64,000 nucleotides of DNA, taken from Flavobacterium panacagri (GTDB taxonomy: Bacteria > Bacteroidota > Bacteroidia > Flavobacteriales > Flavobacteriaceae). Positions within the stretch are counted from its first letter, which is position 1; the number at the start of each line of letters is the position of its first letter. The notes below the pieces were generated by a model. The model was not told the DNA's origin and did not search any database. It saw only the letters and a list, made by a program, of their open reading frames with translations. The stretch covers positions 1,488,001 through 1,552,000 of the forward strand of contig NZ_CP119766.1 of assembly GCF_030378165.1 (NCBI RefSeq), given 5' to 3'. The translations under genes were made by a program, and so were the position numbers. Shown in pieces: positions 17,301 through 26,140 of the stretch.

Positions 17301-18918
17301 AGAAACTTACGGAATTACGGTTTACCAAGAGCAGGTAATGCTTTTGTCTCAGTCTTTGGCAGGATTTACAAAGGGTGAGGCCGACGTCTTGCGTAAAGCG
17401 ATGGGTAAGAAACAAAAAGACGTACTAGATAAAATGAAGCCAAAGTTTGTGGAACAAGCCGCTGCAAAAGGTCACGACGCTAAGATTTTGGAGAAAATCT
17501 GGAAAGACTGGGAAGCCTTTGCGAGTTATGCCTTCAACAAATCGCACTCGACTTGTTATGCTTGGATTGCCTATCAAACGGCTTATTTGAAAGCGCATTA
17601 TCCTGCTGAATATATGGCCGCGGTACTTTCAAATAATATGAACGATATCAAACAAGTTTCGTTCTTCATGGAAGAATGTAAACGTATGGGATTACAGGTT
17701 TTGGGTCCAGACGTAAATGAGTCGTACTATAAATTTACCGTAAACGATGAATATGCTGTCCGTTTTGGAATGGGAGCAATTAAAGGAGTGGGTTCTGGAG
17801 CTGTTGAAACCATTGTAGAAAATAGAAAAGACGGAAGATATAAATCAATTTTTGATTTAGCGAAGCGAATTGATTTGCGTGCAGCCAACAAAAAAGCGAT
17901 TGAGAATTTAGCATTGGCAGGAGGTTTCGATTCATTTGAAGGAACAACCAGAGCGCAATATTTCCACGATGATGGAGATGGAATTACATTCTATGAAAAA
18001 GCGATGCGTTACGGATCGAAGTTTCAGGAAAATGAAAATTCATCGCAGGTAAGTTTGTTTGGAGAAGCCAGCGAAGTACAAATCGCAGAACCAGTTGTGC
18101 CGCCATGCGAAGACTGGAGTACAATGGAAAAGTTGGCGAAAGAAAAAGAAGTTGTCGGAATCTATATTTCAGGGCATCCGCTTGATGATTTTAGATTTGA
18201 AATGAAATATTTCTGTAATTCTCGTTTAGAATCGCTGAAAAGTATGAACGAATATGTTGGGAAAAACTTAATGTTTGCTGGAATTATTAATAACGTACAG
18301 CATCGTGTAGCCAAAAATGGAAAAGGCTGGGCGGCTTTCAACTTAGAAGGATATGATGAAAGTTACGAGTTTAAGATTTTTGGTGAAGAATATTTAAAAT
18401 TTCGTCATTTCTTAATTCAGAACAATTTTGCTTTCTTGAAAATTATGATAAAAGACGGATGGGTCAATCACGATACAGGTAAAAAATCGGATCCTAGAAT
18501 GCAGTTTGTGGAGATTCGTCAGCTGCAGGATATTTTAGAAGCTTTCGCTAAAAAATTAATCTTATTGTTGAATATTAAAGACCTTCATCCCGAGTTTATA
18601 CATAAGTTGAGTCATTTATTTAATGAAAATAAAGGAGATAATTCTGTGACTTTTGAAATCATGGAATTAGAAAAGATCAAGAAACTGGTCGAAGTAGAAA
18701 CTCCAGCTGATTTTGAAGCAGAAAACGCTGATTTCGAAGCAGAAAATGACAACGAAGATAGTGCTATGGAAGATACTAAAATTCAAGAGGTAAATGAAGT
18801 TGAAGAAATAAAAGTAGTAACCAAATTAACGATGCCAAGTCGCCGTTTGAAGGTCAAAATTTCAGCTGAATTATTGCAGGAATTGGAAAAAATGCAGATT
18901 AATTTTAAATTGAACTAA
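14383..18918 (+). CDS. dnaE: DNA polymerase III alpha subunit with N-terminal exonuclease domain
   Basis: This is the replicative polymerase, 1511 residues from the ATG used here; the open frame reaches a TTG five codons earlier. The extra N-terminal 190 residues form a DnaQ-like 3'-5' exonuclease: IFDTETTG gives D6 and E8, and AHNATADVEAT supplies later acidic and His residues. Next come a PHP domain (HLHNHTQFSVL, near 263), the Pol III catalytic core (PDIDIDFDD near 687 with metal-binding Asp; YRPGPLEYIP; NKSHSTCYAWIAYQTAY near 1055) and an OB-fold (LMFAGIINNVQ near 1297). A short acidic repeat (ADFEAEN twice) precedes the C-terminus. Proofreading is thus fused in one chain, a form seen in Bacteroidota. 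A TAAATTTG -7 element lies at 14271-14278. Confidence 0.96.
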   Translation: MYLIFDTETTGLPKRWDAPITDSDNWPRCIQIAWQLHDEMGQLIEHQDYLVKPEGFNIPYDAERIHGISTELAEADGISLAEVLEKFNIALSKTKFIVGQNLGFDVNIMGAEFHRLGVESQMSSMPVLDTCTEVTASLLQLPGGRGGKFKLPTLTELHSYLFDQPFAEAHNATADVEATTRCFLELVRREVFTKEELDVPKEYFKEFQERNFEPFKLIGLKHINLKAASDKIREQLKALAGEGQQTVVSEEDKADFKAAKFAHLHNHTQFSVLQSTIGIGNIVGATAKNGMPAVAMTDTGNMMGAFHFVSAVMNHNKAASGKNKALVEAGEEPTETEVKPIVGCEFNICENHLDKSKKDNGYQVVLMAKNKAGYHNLAKMASIAYTDGFYYVPRIDRKIVEQYKGDIMVLSGNLYGEIPSKILNIGENQAEEALIWWKEQFGEDFYLEVMRHNQEDENRVNKTLIEFSKKHDVKLIATNNTYYLNKEDANAHDILLCVKDGEKQATPIGRGRGYRYGLPNQEYYFKSQDEMKKLFADLPEAIINIQEIIDKVEGYSLYRDVLLPKFEIPDEFMVPEDEEDGGVRGENKYLRHLTMEGAKRRYGEITESIQERLDFELMTISNSGYPGYFLIVQDFIAEARKMDVSVGPGRGSAAGSAVAYCLGITNIDPIKYDLLFERFLNPDRVSMPDIDIDFDDEGRGRVMEYVINKYGQKQVAQIITYGKMATKSAIRDTARVLDLPLFEADRIAKLIPGMMPSKWNLARFISESEDEVKKALRSDEFDNVKELIAIANEDDLAGETIQQAKILEGSMRNTGIHACGVIITPSDITNYVPVTTAKDSDLYVTQFDNSVAESAGLLKMDFLGLKTLTLIKDTVKLVKYRTGIELDPDTFPIDDVETYALFQRGETVGIFQYESPGMQKYMKDLKPTVFGDLIAMNALYRPGPLEYIPSFVRRKNGDEEIKYDLDACAEYLSETYGITVYQEQVMLLSQSLAGFTKGEADVLRKAMGKKQKDVLDKMKPKFVEQAAAKGHDAKILEKIWKDWEAFASYAFNKSHSTCYAWIAYQTAYLKAHYPAEYMAAVLSNNMNDIKQVSFFMEECKRMGLQVLGPDVNESYYKFTVNDEYAVRFGMGAIKGVGSGAVETIVENRKDGRYKSIFDLAKRIDLRAANKKAIENLALAGGFDSFEGTTRAQYFHDDGDGITFYEKAMRYGSKFQENENSSQVSLFGEASEVQIAEPVVPPCEDWSTMEKLAKEKEVVGIYISGHPLDDFRFEMKYFCNSRLESLKSMNEYVGKNLMFAGIINNVQHRVAKNGKGWAAFNLEGYDESYEFKIFGEEYLKFRHFLIQNNFAFLKIMIKDGWVNHDTGKKSDPRMQFVEIRQLQDILEAFAKKLILLLNIKDLHPEFIHKLSHLFNENKGDNSVTFEIMELEKIKKLVEVETPADFEAENADFEAENDNEDSAMEDTKIQEVNEVEEIKVVTKLTMPSRRLKVKISAELLQELEKMQINFKLN

Positions 18919-19041
18919 AAAATTAACAGTTAAATTTTAAACACATGTTAATTTTTTATGTTAAAAATATGCATGCATAATAGTTTTTTAGTAATATTGC
19001 CCGAAATTATAACGATTTCGTTCCAAGTCTAACTTTACAAA

Positions 19042-19072
19042 TTGTAAGAATGTGTTTAATGTTCTAAGTTTG
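19042..19072 (+). promoter_or_regulatory. Bacteroidota-type promoter
   Basis: TTG (19042-19044), a 20-base spacer and TAAGTTTG (19065-19072) match the Flavobacterium consensus. Transcription should start near 19079, about 17 bases before the ATG of the barrel protein. The short leader and near-perfect boxes suggest strong expression. Confidence 0.8.
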
Positions 19073-19095
19073 TATAAATCAATTAACTCAAAATT

Positions 19096-20049
19096 ATGAA
19101 AAAGAACCTATTTTTATTAGGATTATTAGTTTGCTCAATGACTATGATGGCGCAAACAGAAAAAGCAGACAAACCAGAGAGCTGGTACTTTAAATTGGGT
19201 GGATCTTATTTCATTCAAACAGCAGCAACAGAATTTCCAATTGTAAATGGTCAATTACCTAATACAGATGTTTACGGTTCTAATGGAACTACATTAATTT
19301 CTAGAAGAACAAATCACGGTTCATTTGGAGAAGGTTTCCGTTCAGGATTAACTGCAGGTTACCGTTTTACAACTCGATTAGGAGTTGAGATGGGAATTAA
19401 CTATTATTCTAGTGCTGATAAATTAATGGTTGAAACTACAAATCGTTTAGTTGCTACTACTCCAGCAAATATTTTCGTAACTGGTGATGCTGTAGGGAAA
19501 ATAAGAGCTTGGGATTTATCTCCTTCATTAGTATTATTTTTAGGAGAGGCTAAAGGGTTTGAGCCGTATACAAAAGTAGGAGTTATTGTTCCTATTCATG
19601 GTGATTTAACTATTGAGACAAATCGCGAGTATTATGCCGCAACACCAAATGGGCCATCAACAGTAGCAAAAACATATTCAGAAGATGTTGTAAAACCTAA
19701 TCCAACAATTGGTTTTATGGCGGCAGTAGGAACTTCTTATAAAATAGGTAAAAAAATAGCTTTATTTGCTGAGATTGAATACAGAAATTTTACTGTTCAT
19801 GGTAAAACTAAAGAAACAACTGTATTTACTGAAAATGGAGTTGACAAATTACATACACCTACTACTTTTAGACAAGATGCTTCTTATTCTGCAATCCACA
19901 CTAATTATGTAAGTCAATTGACTACAAGTTCTAATAGCAAAGTAACTAATGCTGCAGGCTTTGATGATACAAGAGCTACAGATGATATTAGTTCGTTTGT
20001 TGGAATTTCAGGTATTGGTTTAACATTTGGTTTAAAATACAGTCTGTAA
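19096..20049 (+). CDS. Outer-membrane beta-barrel protein
   Basis: The product has a signal peptide MKKNLFLLGLLVCSMTMMAQ (cleaved near residue 20) and then alternating polar/aromatic strands typical of small porin-like barrels (WYFKLGGSYFIQ, FRSGLTAGYRFTTRLGVEMG, GFMAAVGTSYKIGKKIALF, ISGIGLTFGLKYSL). It ends on a hydrophobic terminal strand, LTFGLKYSL, as expected for BAM insertion; there is no T9SS tail. At 317 residues it fits the general 'outer membrane beta-barrel' group; cargo or role unknown. A consensus promoter and a good terminator make it a single-gene unit. Confidence 0.85.
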   Translation: MKKNLFLLGLLVCSMTMMAQTEKADKPESWYFKLGGSYFIQTAATEFPIVNGQLPNTDVYGSNGTTLISRRTNHGSFGEGFRSGLTAGYRFTTRLGVEMGINYYSSADKLMVETTNRLVATTPANIFVTGDAVGKIRAWDLSPSLVLFLGEAKGFEPYTKVGVIVPIHGDLTIETNREYYAATPNGPSTVAKTYSEDVVKPNPTIGFMAAVGTSYKIGKKIALFAEIEYRNFTVHGKTKETTVFTENGVDKLHTPTTFRQDASYSAIHTNYVSQLTTSSNSKVTNAAGFDDTRATDDISSFVGISGIGLTFGLKYSL

Positions 20050-20074
20050 TTTTATTCCATATTATAGTTTACAA

Positions 20075-20109
20075 AAAGAGGATATTCGAAAGAATATCCT
20101 CTTTTTTGT
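20075..20109 (+). terminator. Rho-independent terminator
   Basis: AAAGAGGATATTC and GAATATCCTCTTT form a perfect 13-bp stem on a GAAA loop, followed by T residues. It ends the barrel-protein transcript. Confidence 0.88.
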
Positions 20110-20132
20110 TTGAATTCTGAATTTTCGCATAG

Positions 20133-20238
20133 CTTGTCATTCCGAGGAACGAGGAATCTCCGCAAGTAGCTCGACAAAGATTGACGATTTTCTATCTGTA
20201 GTTTCTTGCGGGGATTCCTCGTTCCTCGGAATGACAAG
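20133..20238. repeat. 34-bp inverted repeat (GTCATTCCGAGGAACGAGGAATC family)
   Basis: The arms 20133-20166 and 20205-20238 are complementary at 33 of 34 positions, around a 38-base loop. The arm begins CTTGTCATTCCGAGGAACGA. Similar GTCATTCCGA...GGAATC palindromes are scattered through Bacteroidota genomes. A frame crossing it on the minus strand is an artefact of the repeat. Confidence 0.85.
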
Positions 20239-20272
20239 ATTATGTATATTACATTAGCAGGAGTAGATAATT

Positions 20273-21268
20273 TTAAGATTTAGCCTCTCTAAACTCTTTC
20301 AAAACCTGATCAATTACCCAAGTAGTTCTTGAACCCGAAATACCTTTTGATGGAGAAGCTCCTTCTTTTCCTAAAAGCTCAGAAATAACAGTTTCTATAA
20401 ATGGCTGCTGGATATGTAATGGATTTTCAATTGTAATACTTTCTTTTTCTCCATTTGCATATTGAATATGAATTGGATCATTTCCAAATGTGGAGAAGGA
20501 TATTTTTCCTTTGTCGCCTACAATTTCAGTGTTATCATAACGTTCAAAACTGGCAAAATTCCAAAGACCAGATCCATGAATTCCATTTTCAAATAAAAAA
20601 GACATGGAAACAGCATCTTCAGCAGGATAGGCTTTTAACTGAGAAGTAGCATGTCCTCGAACAGATTTTATCGGACCTAAAACAAAATCTAGAAAGTCTA
20701 AAGTATGACAAGCTAAATCAACAAAAATTCCACCTCCTGAAATATGTGGAAGGACTGTCCATGGAAGATTAATTTCATCATCATAACGTGCTTCGAACGG
20801 ATGGTACAAAACACAGTTTACATGTCTGATTGTTCCAAGTTTGCCTTTGTCGATCAACTCTTTTATTTTTAGAAAACGAGGTAAGGCTCTTCTATAATAA
20901 GCAACAAATAAAGGTACGTTATGCTCTTTGCAAACATTGATCATTTCGTTGCATTCCTCAAAAGTTAATGCCATTGGTTTTTCAACATAAACAGGTTTTC
21001 CTGCTTTGGCACACAAGATAGTATATTCTTTATGAGAAGATGGAGGAGTGGCAATATAAACTGCATCAACTTCTGGATCATTTATTAAATCAATTGCATT
21101 CGAATACCATTTTGGAACATTATGGCGTTTGGCGTAATCTTCAGCAAGTGTAGCATCTCGGCGCATAACCGCAACTAAAGCAGAATTTGGTGCCTTTTGA
21201 AATGCTGGCCCACTTTTTACTTCGGTTACATTACCGCAGCCAATAATTCCCCATTTTATAATTTTCAT
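20273..21268 (-). CDS. Gfo/Idh/MocA-family oxidoreductase
   Basis: This NAD(P)-dependent sugar or cyclitol dehydrogenase family protein has a Rossmann start GIIGCGNVTE (about residues 7-16), the family's EKPMAL motif (catalytic-site Lys, near residue 96) and a C-terminal alpha/beta domain with HISGGGIFVDLACHTLDF (near 174-191), where Asp/His are the usual active-site residues. The length of 331 is standard. Substrate cannot be read from sequence. It stands alone between palindromic repeats. A TAAATTTG -7 element on the minus strand (21289-21296) lies close to its ATG. Confidence 0.9.
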   Translation of the reverse strand: MKIIKWGIIGCGNVTEVKSGPAFQKAPNSALVAVMRRDATLAEDYAKRHNVPKWYSNAIDLINDPEVDAVYIATPPSSHKEYTILCAKAGKPVYVEKPMALTFEECNEMINVCKEHNVPLFVAYYRRALPRFLKIKELIDKGKLGTIRHVNCVLYHPFEARYDDEINLPWTVLPHISGGGIFVDLACHTLDFLDFVLGPIKSVRGHATSQLKAYPAEDAVSMSFLFENGIHGSGLWNFASFERYDNTEIVGDKGKISFSTFGNDPIHIQYANGEKESITIENPLHIQQPFIETVISELLGKEGASPSKGISGSRTTWVIDQVLKEFREAKS

Positions 21269-21321
21269 GGTTTAAGTTTTAAGTTTCTCAAATTTAGTGT
21301 AAATGGTTTATTTAAAAAAGT

Positions 21322-21487
21322 TAGCCACGAATTCACGAATTTATTTCAAGCAGATTAAAAATGATTTAAGCAGATGCACACAGATTTTTATTAATTAAAG
21401 CAGCTTAGATCTGCAAAAATTTGCGAAATCTGCGTGAAACAAAAAAAAGCCACGATATTCAGAAATAAATTCGTGAATTCGTGGCTA
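21322..21487. repeat. Palindromic element, GCCACGAATTCACGAAT family
   Basis: The outer arms TAGCCACGAATTCACGAATT (from 21322) and their complement ending at 21487 are perfect over 22 bases. The interior contains further words on the theme GCAGAT...AAATCTGCG. Related copies occur at 46588-46726 and 55624-55727. The 240-base gap has no gene. Confidence 0.85.
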
Positions 21488-21507
21488 AAAAAAATTGGTT
21501 TAAAGGT

Positions 21508-23616
21508 TTACTTTTTAGGCAAAGTTTTGAAACCCATATTGTAAAGCGTAAAAGCTTGAATGTCTACATTTTCTTGAATGCTTGCTGCAACAGATTTTCC
21601 TGCACCATGACCTGCTTTAACATCAATTCTAATTAAAACCGGATTGTCTCCTGCTTGTTTTTCCTGTAATTCAGAAGCAAATTTGAAACTATGAGCTGGA
21701 ACCACACGATCATCGTGATCTCCAGTTGTTACCATTGTTGCAGGGTAATGTGTTCCTTTTTTAACGTTATGAACAGGAGAATATTCTTTTAAATACTCAA
21801 ACATTTCTTTGTTATCCTGAGCAGTCCCATAATCAAATGCCCATCCAGCACCTGCAGTAAATGCATTGTAACGAAGCATATCCATAACTCCAACAGCTGG
21901 TAAAGCTACTTTCATTAAGTCAGGACGTTGTGTCATTGTTGCACCAACTAGTAATCCTCCATTAGATCCTCCACGAATAGCTAAATAATCTGAAGAAGTA
22001 TATTTTTGAGCAATTAGATATTCCGCAGCAGCGATAAAATCATCAAATACATTTTGTTTTTGAAGCTTTGTTCCCGCATTATGCCATTTTTTTCCGTATT
22101 CACCGCCTCCTCTTAAGTTAGCAACGGCATAAACGCCACCATTTTCCATCCAAACCGCATTTCCAATACTGAAACTTGGCGTTAAACTAACATTGAATCC
22201 GCCATAACCGTACAAAATGGTTGGATTTTTACCATCTAATTTTGTTCCTTTTTTATAAGTAATAATCATTGGGATTTTAGTGCCGTCTTTAGAAGTGTAG
22301 AATACTTGTTTAGATTCGTAATCTTCGCTTTTAAAATCTACTTTTGGCTTTTGATAAACTTCAGATTTACCAGATTTTGGTTCAAAAGAATAAATACTTC
22401 CAGGAGTTGTGTAATTAGTAAAGCTGTAGTACAAAATCTTTTCTTCTTTTTTACCGCCAAAACCGCCAGCAGAACCAACAGCAGGAAGTTTGATTTCGCG
22501 TACTAATTTTCCATTGTAATCATATTGCTGTACAAACGATACTGCGTCTTTTGTATAATTGGCAAAAAAGTATCCAGCACCTGTTGATGGACTTAAAACG
22601 TTCTCGGTTTCTTTGATAAAATCTTTCCAGTTTTCTACTTTCGGATTACTAGCATCTACAGTAACAACGCGAACATTTGGAGCATTAAGATCAGTTTCGA
22701 TGAACAGTTTACTGCCTTCATTTTCAATAATTGAATTAGAGCTATTGAAGTTATCTACAATAGTAACAATTGGACTATTTGGTTTAGTCAAGTCCTTGAT
22801 GTATAATTCATTTCCGTAAGTTGAATTAGCGGCAGTAATAATCAAATAACGATCATCTTCTGTAACATAGCCACCAATGTATCTTCTTTTTTGATCTGCT
22901 CCAAAAATTACCTTATCGTCTTTTTGAGAAGTTCCCAGCTTGTGAAAATACAATTTATGCTGATCCGTTTTTGCAGATAATTCGCTTCCTTTTGGTTTTT
23001 CATAACTTGAATAATAAAAACCTTCATTTTTGTACCAAGAAACACCGCTGAATTTTATATCTACCAAGGTGTCTTCTAAAACTTTTTTAGATAAAGCATC
23101 AATGATGATTACTTTTCTCCAATCACTTCCGCCTTCGGAAATTGAGTAAGCTGCTTTATTTCCGTCTTTAGAAAAATTTAAACCTCCAAGAGAAGTTGTA
23201 CCATCTTTAGAAAAAGTATTGGGATCTAGGAAAACTTCATCCTTTCCATCTTTTCCTTTTCTATATACTACAGATTGATTCTGAAGTCCGTTGTTTTTAG
23301 AATAATAAGTAAATTTTCCTTCTGTAAATGGAGCGCCAATTTTTTCGTAATTCCAAAGTTTTTCCATTCGTTTTTTAAGTTCTTCACGAAATGGAATTTT
23401 ATCCAAGTATGCATAAGTTACTTCATTTTCAGCTTTTACCCAAGCTCCAGTTTCGGCAGATTTATCATCTTCTAACCAGCGGTAAGGATCGCTTACTTTG
23501 GTGTCGAAATATACATCAACCGTTTCTCCTTTTTTTGTATCAGGATATTTGATTTTATTTTGAGCAAATGAAATTCCTGCAGTTGTTAGTGCCATTAATA
23601 AAAAAGTTTTTTTCAT
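21508..23616 (-). CDS. Prolyl oligopeptidase (S9A family), exported
   Basis: This serine peptidase cuts short peptides after proline. Signal peptide MKKTFLLMALTTAGISFAQ directs it to the periplasm. The N-terminal half is a beta-propeller with repeated strand units; the C-terminal alpha/beta-hydrolase has the nucleophile in RGGSNGGLL (near residue 550), the Asp in HDDRVVPAHS and the His in AGHGAG, a full catalytic triad. NPTILYGYGGFNVSLTP is the usual S9A entry block. The size of 702 residues fits bacterial prolyl endopeptidases. A TATTTTTG -7 element lies about 25 bases upstream. It is flanked on both sides by dispersed palindromes. Confidence 0.93.
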   Translation of the reverse strand: MKKTFLLMALTTAGISFAQNKIKYPDTKKGETVDVYFDTKVSDPYRWLEDDKSAETGAWVKAENEVTYAYLDKIPFREELKKRMEKLWNYEKIGAPFTEGKFTYYSKNNGLQNQSVVYRKGKDGKDEVFLDPNTFSKDGTTSLGGLNFSKDGNKAAYSISEGGSDWRKVIIIDALSKKVLEDTLVDIKFSGVSWYKNEGFYYSSYEKPKGSELSAKTDQHKLYFHKLGTSQKDDKVIFGADQKRRYIGGYVTEDDRYLIITAANSTYGNELYIKDLTKPNSPIVTIVDNFNSSNSIIENEGSKLFIETDLNAPNVRVVTVDASNPKVENWKDFIKETENVLSPSTGAGYFFANYTKDAVSFVQQYDYNGKLVREIKLPAVGSAGGFGGKKEEKILYYSFTNYTTPGSIYSFEPKSGKSEVYQKPKVDFKSEDYESKQVFYTSKDGTKIPMIITYKKGTKLDGKNPTILYGYGGFNVSLTPSFSIGNAVWMENGGVYAVANLRGGGEYGKKWHNAGTKLQKQNVFDDFIAAAEYLIAQKYTSSDYLAIRGGSNGGLLVGATMTQRPDLMKVALPAVGVMDMLRYNAFTAGAGWAFDYGTAQDNKEMFEYLKEYSPVHNVKKGTHYPATMVTTGDHDDRVVPAHSFKFASELQEKQAGDNPVLIRIDVKAGHGAGKSVAASIQENVDIQAFTLYNMGFKTLPKK

Positions 23617-23673
23617 AGTTTGTTTTTATCTGTTGTAACAAAAATAGTACTTTTTGTGAGAATTAATAAATGT

Positions 23674-23768
23674 TTAACCGCAAAGTACGCAAGGAAAAAA
23701 GCGCAAAGAGCGCAAAGTTTTTTATTTGCTTTGCGCTCTTTGCGCTTATCTTAGCGTCTTTGCGGTTA
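23674..23768. repeat. Palindromic element, AACCGCAAAGTACGCAAAG family
   Basis: Arms starting TTAACCGCAAAGTACGCAAG and ending in the complement TCTTTGCGGTTAA, with an inner perfect pair GCGCAAAGAGCGCAAAG / CTTTGCGCTCTTTGCGC. It fills the gap between the peptidase and the TonB receptor. Confidence 0.85.
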
Positions 23769-23776
23769 AATAAATT

Positions 23777-25984
23777 TTATAAGTTGAAATTAACTCCCAA
23801 AACGATGTTTCTTCCAATATTTGGAATACCGTCTGTTTTTAATCTTGAAAGGTGTGCAATATATTTTTTATCAAATAAATTGTTTCCGTTTAAGTTAATG
23901 TCAAAAGCAGTTTTTCCTAGTTTTACCGTTCCTCCAAAACCTAAATTGACCAAAGTATATCCTTTTGAAGCTGTTTCAAAACCACTCACATTATCCTGAC
24001 TGAAAGTAGAAGAAACATTCAAAGAAGCAAAACCTTCGCTAAGCCAATTTTTGATGTTAAACTCAGTTCTAAGGGTATTATTCCAATTGTTGGCAGGAAT
24101 TAATGGAAGATAATCTTTGTTCTCTTTTTTACCGGTAACCGTTTCAAAACTTGTTTCAAAATGCAGCCAATCCAAAGGATGCGGATGAAAGTGTAATCCA
24201 ACTTCACCTCCGTACAATTGAGCATTATCTTGAACATAGGCAAAAACATCATTGTCCTCTAAAACTTCTCCTGTTGGAGATGTGTAGATATAATTGTTTA
24301 CATGATTATAAAATCCGTTTACGAAAAATTCGAAATGAGTGTTCTTATATTCTAAATTCAAATCAGTTTGAACATTTTGTTCTGTTTTCAGATTTGCATT
24401 TCCAATTTCGTATCTATTAGTTCCTTCGTGAACACCATTTGAAGTTAACTCAGCTAAGTTTGGTGCTCTAAATCCCGTAGCAACATTTAAACGAAGAGTC
24501 AATGGTTCAGCCAATTTTGTTTTATAACCTAAAGAAGCATTAAAACTGTCGAAAGATCTGTCAAGTGGCAGAAAATATCCTTCTTCACCTTCAGTTCCGT
24601 GTTCGATTGAAGTAATGTTTCTATTATCAAATCGTAATCCAGCTTGTAAAACGCTGTTGTTCCATTCGTAATTTGCCGTTCCAAAAACACCAAAATCGTT
24701 TGTCGTAGCATCTGGAATTAAATATTCTTCTCCCGAATTTTTATTCGTTTGATGCATTCCCTGAACCCCTACAATAGTTTCGATTTTTCCGAATTTAGGA
24801 AAATGATATTTAGCATTGTAGTTAAAAGTATTCAATTTCATATGAAGAGAAGCTTCGTTGCTGTCTTCAAATTCGCTTCTGTCATTGGCAATGTAACCTA
24901 AATCAACATCCAATTTTGAGTTTTCAAAAAAGATAACGTTGTTTAAACTCAACAAATGATTGAAAATTCCTTGTCTTGGAAACTGCGTGTCTTTGCTTGA
25001 GGATTGTTCAGCAATTCCATCTTCAGGAATTCCAATGTCCAGTTTATTATAATTGTATCTTAAAACACTAGAAAAAGTGGAGTTGCTGTATCCAATTCCA
25101 GTTTTAAAATCAGTTTCGTTATAACGTGAATTTGTCACACGATCTCCGTCAGCAATTTTGTAGTCAGAATGGGTGTTGTAACTTCCGCGAGCTAAAAATT
25201 TCCAGTTATCTGTAGAAGTTTTTAATCCGATAGAAGAATTGCTTCCTTGTGTATTGGTAAAATATTTTTGACTGAAATTAGCTTTAAAGTCGCCTGCATC
25301 AGCAAATTTTTCAGGATTAAAGTACAAAACCCCACCCAAAGCATCAGAGCCATATAATAAAGAAGCTGGCCCTTTAATCACTTCAACACTTTCGATTCCG
25401 GCATCATTTAAACCTAAACCATGTTCGTCTCCAAACTGCTGATTTTCGATGCGAACTCCTTGAGAATATACTAAAACACGATTCCCGCTAAGCCCACGAA
25501 TTACAGGTTTTCCAATAGAAGTTCCGGTTGAAATTTGTGAAACTCCGGGAATTGTCGCCAAACCTTCAATTAAAGTTGAGGTTCCTTTTTGCTGTAATGT
25601 TTTGATGCTTTCGTGTTCAATTTTCATTACGTTCTGCGATTGTAATTTATTAAATGGAGTAGAAACTACCACTTCGTCCATCTCTAAAATTGATTCTTCA
25701 AGAGTAATATCTAAAGTATTTTGCTTCAGTAATTTTGAGATAGTTTTATTCTGATTGGCATATCCAACATAAGTAAAAGCAAGTCTAAGACTTCCGTTTG
25801 GAAGATTATTTAATTCGTACTTTCCGTTTGCATCTGTAGTGGTTCCTTTGTGAATTTCGGGAGCATAAACAGAAACACCAGGCAATGGATTATTTTGATT
25901 ATCGGTTACAATACCAGAAACCGAATTTTGAGCAGAAAGAATGCCCGAAAACCCTAAAACAAGGGCAATTATAAATTTTTTCAT
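23777..25984 (-). CDS. TonB-dependent receptor with carboxypeptidase-D-like domain, ZnuD-like
   Basis: This is an outer-membrane active transporter of 735 residues. Signal peptide MKKFIIALVLGFSGILSAQ; a carboxypeptidase-regulatory-like beta-sandwich (about 20-105, GIVTDNQNNPLPGVSV); a plug (about 115-225, with PVIRGLSGNRVLVYSQG and VEVIKGPASLLYGSDALGG); then a 22-strand barrel. The plug's GDEHGLG resembles the metal-type receptors around ZnuD. The adjacent upstream gene encodes a small His/Cys protein, supporting metal uptake. No DNA-binding or siderophore gene is next to it. Metal choice (Zn or Cu) is inferred only. Confidence 0.88.
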   Translation of the reverse strand: MKKFIIALVLGFSGILSAQNSVSGIVTDNQNNPLPGVSVYAPEIHKGTTTDANGKYELNNLPNGSLRLAFTYVGYANQNKTISKLLKQNTLDITLEESILEMDEVVVSTPFNKLQSQNVMKIEHESIKTLQQKGTSTLIEGLATIPGVSQISTGTSIGKPVIRGLSGNRVLVYSQGVRIENQQFGDEHGLGLNDAGIESVEVIKGPASLLYGSDALGGVLYFNPEKFADAGDFKANFSQKYFTNTQGSNSSIGLKTSTDNWKFLARGSYNTHSDYKIADGDRVTNSRYNETDFKTGIGYSNSTFSSVLRYNYNKLDIGIPEDGIAEQSSSKDTQFPRQGIFNHLLSLNNVIFFENSKLDVDLGYIANDRSEFEDSNEASLHMKLNTFNYNAKYHFPKFGKIETIVGVQGMHQTNKNSGEEYLIPDATTNDFGVFGTANYEWNNSVLQAGLRFDNRNITSIEHGTEGEEGYFLPLDRSFDSFNASLGYKTKLAEPLTLRLNVATGFRAPNLAELTSNGVHEGTNRYEIGNANLKTEQNVQTDLNLEYKNTHFEFFVNGFYNHVNNYIYTSPTGEVLEDNDVFAYVQDNAQLYGGEVGLHFHPHPLDWLHFETSFETVTGKKENKDYLPLIPANNWNNTLRTEFNIKNWLSEGFASLNVSSTFSQDNVSGFETASKGYTLVNLGFGGTVKLGKTAFDINLNGNNLFDKKYIAHLSRLKTDGIPNIGRNIVLGVNFNL

Positions 25985-26140
25985 TTGAAAATGATACTAT
26001 AGTTAAATTGATTTTTTCTTCGAATAAAAACAAAACCAACAATAAAGCATTCTGATCCCGATTATAGAAACAGGATTAGAAAGCTCAATGTTTTTTGAAT
26101 TTGAATTAAAAGAAATGTGATTTTTTCGAAAAACGAAAAC

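Noticed and set aside
20052..20237. 61-codon open frame on the minus strand
   Set aside because: It lies wholly in a terminator and a 34-bp inverted repeat; the coding look comes from the palindrome.
23670..23999. 109-codon plus-strand open frame
   Set aside because: It starts in a palindromic element and then runs antisense to the TonB receptor gene; no plausible protein features.
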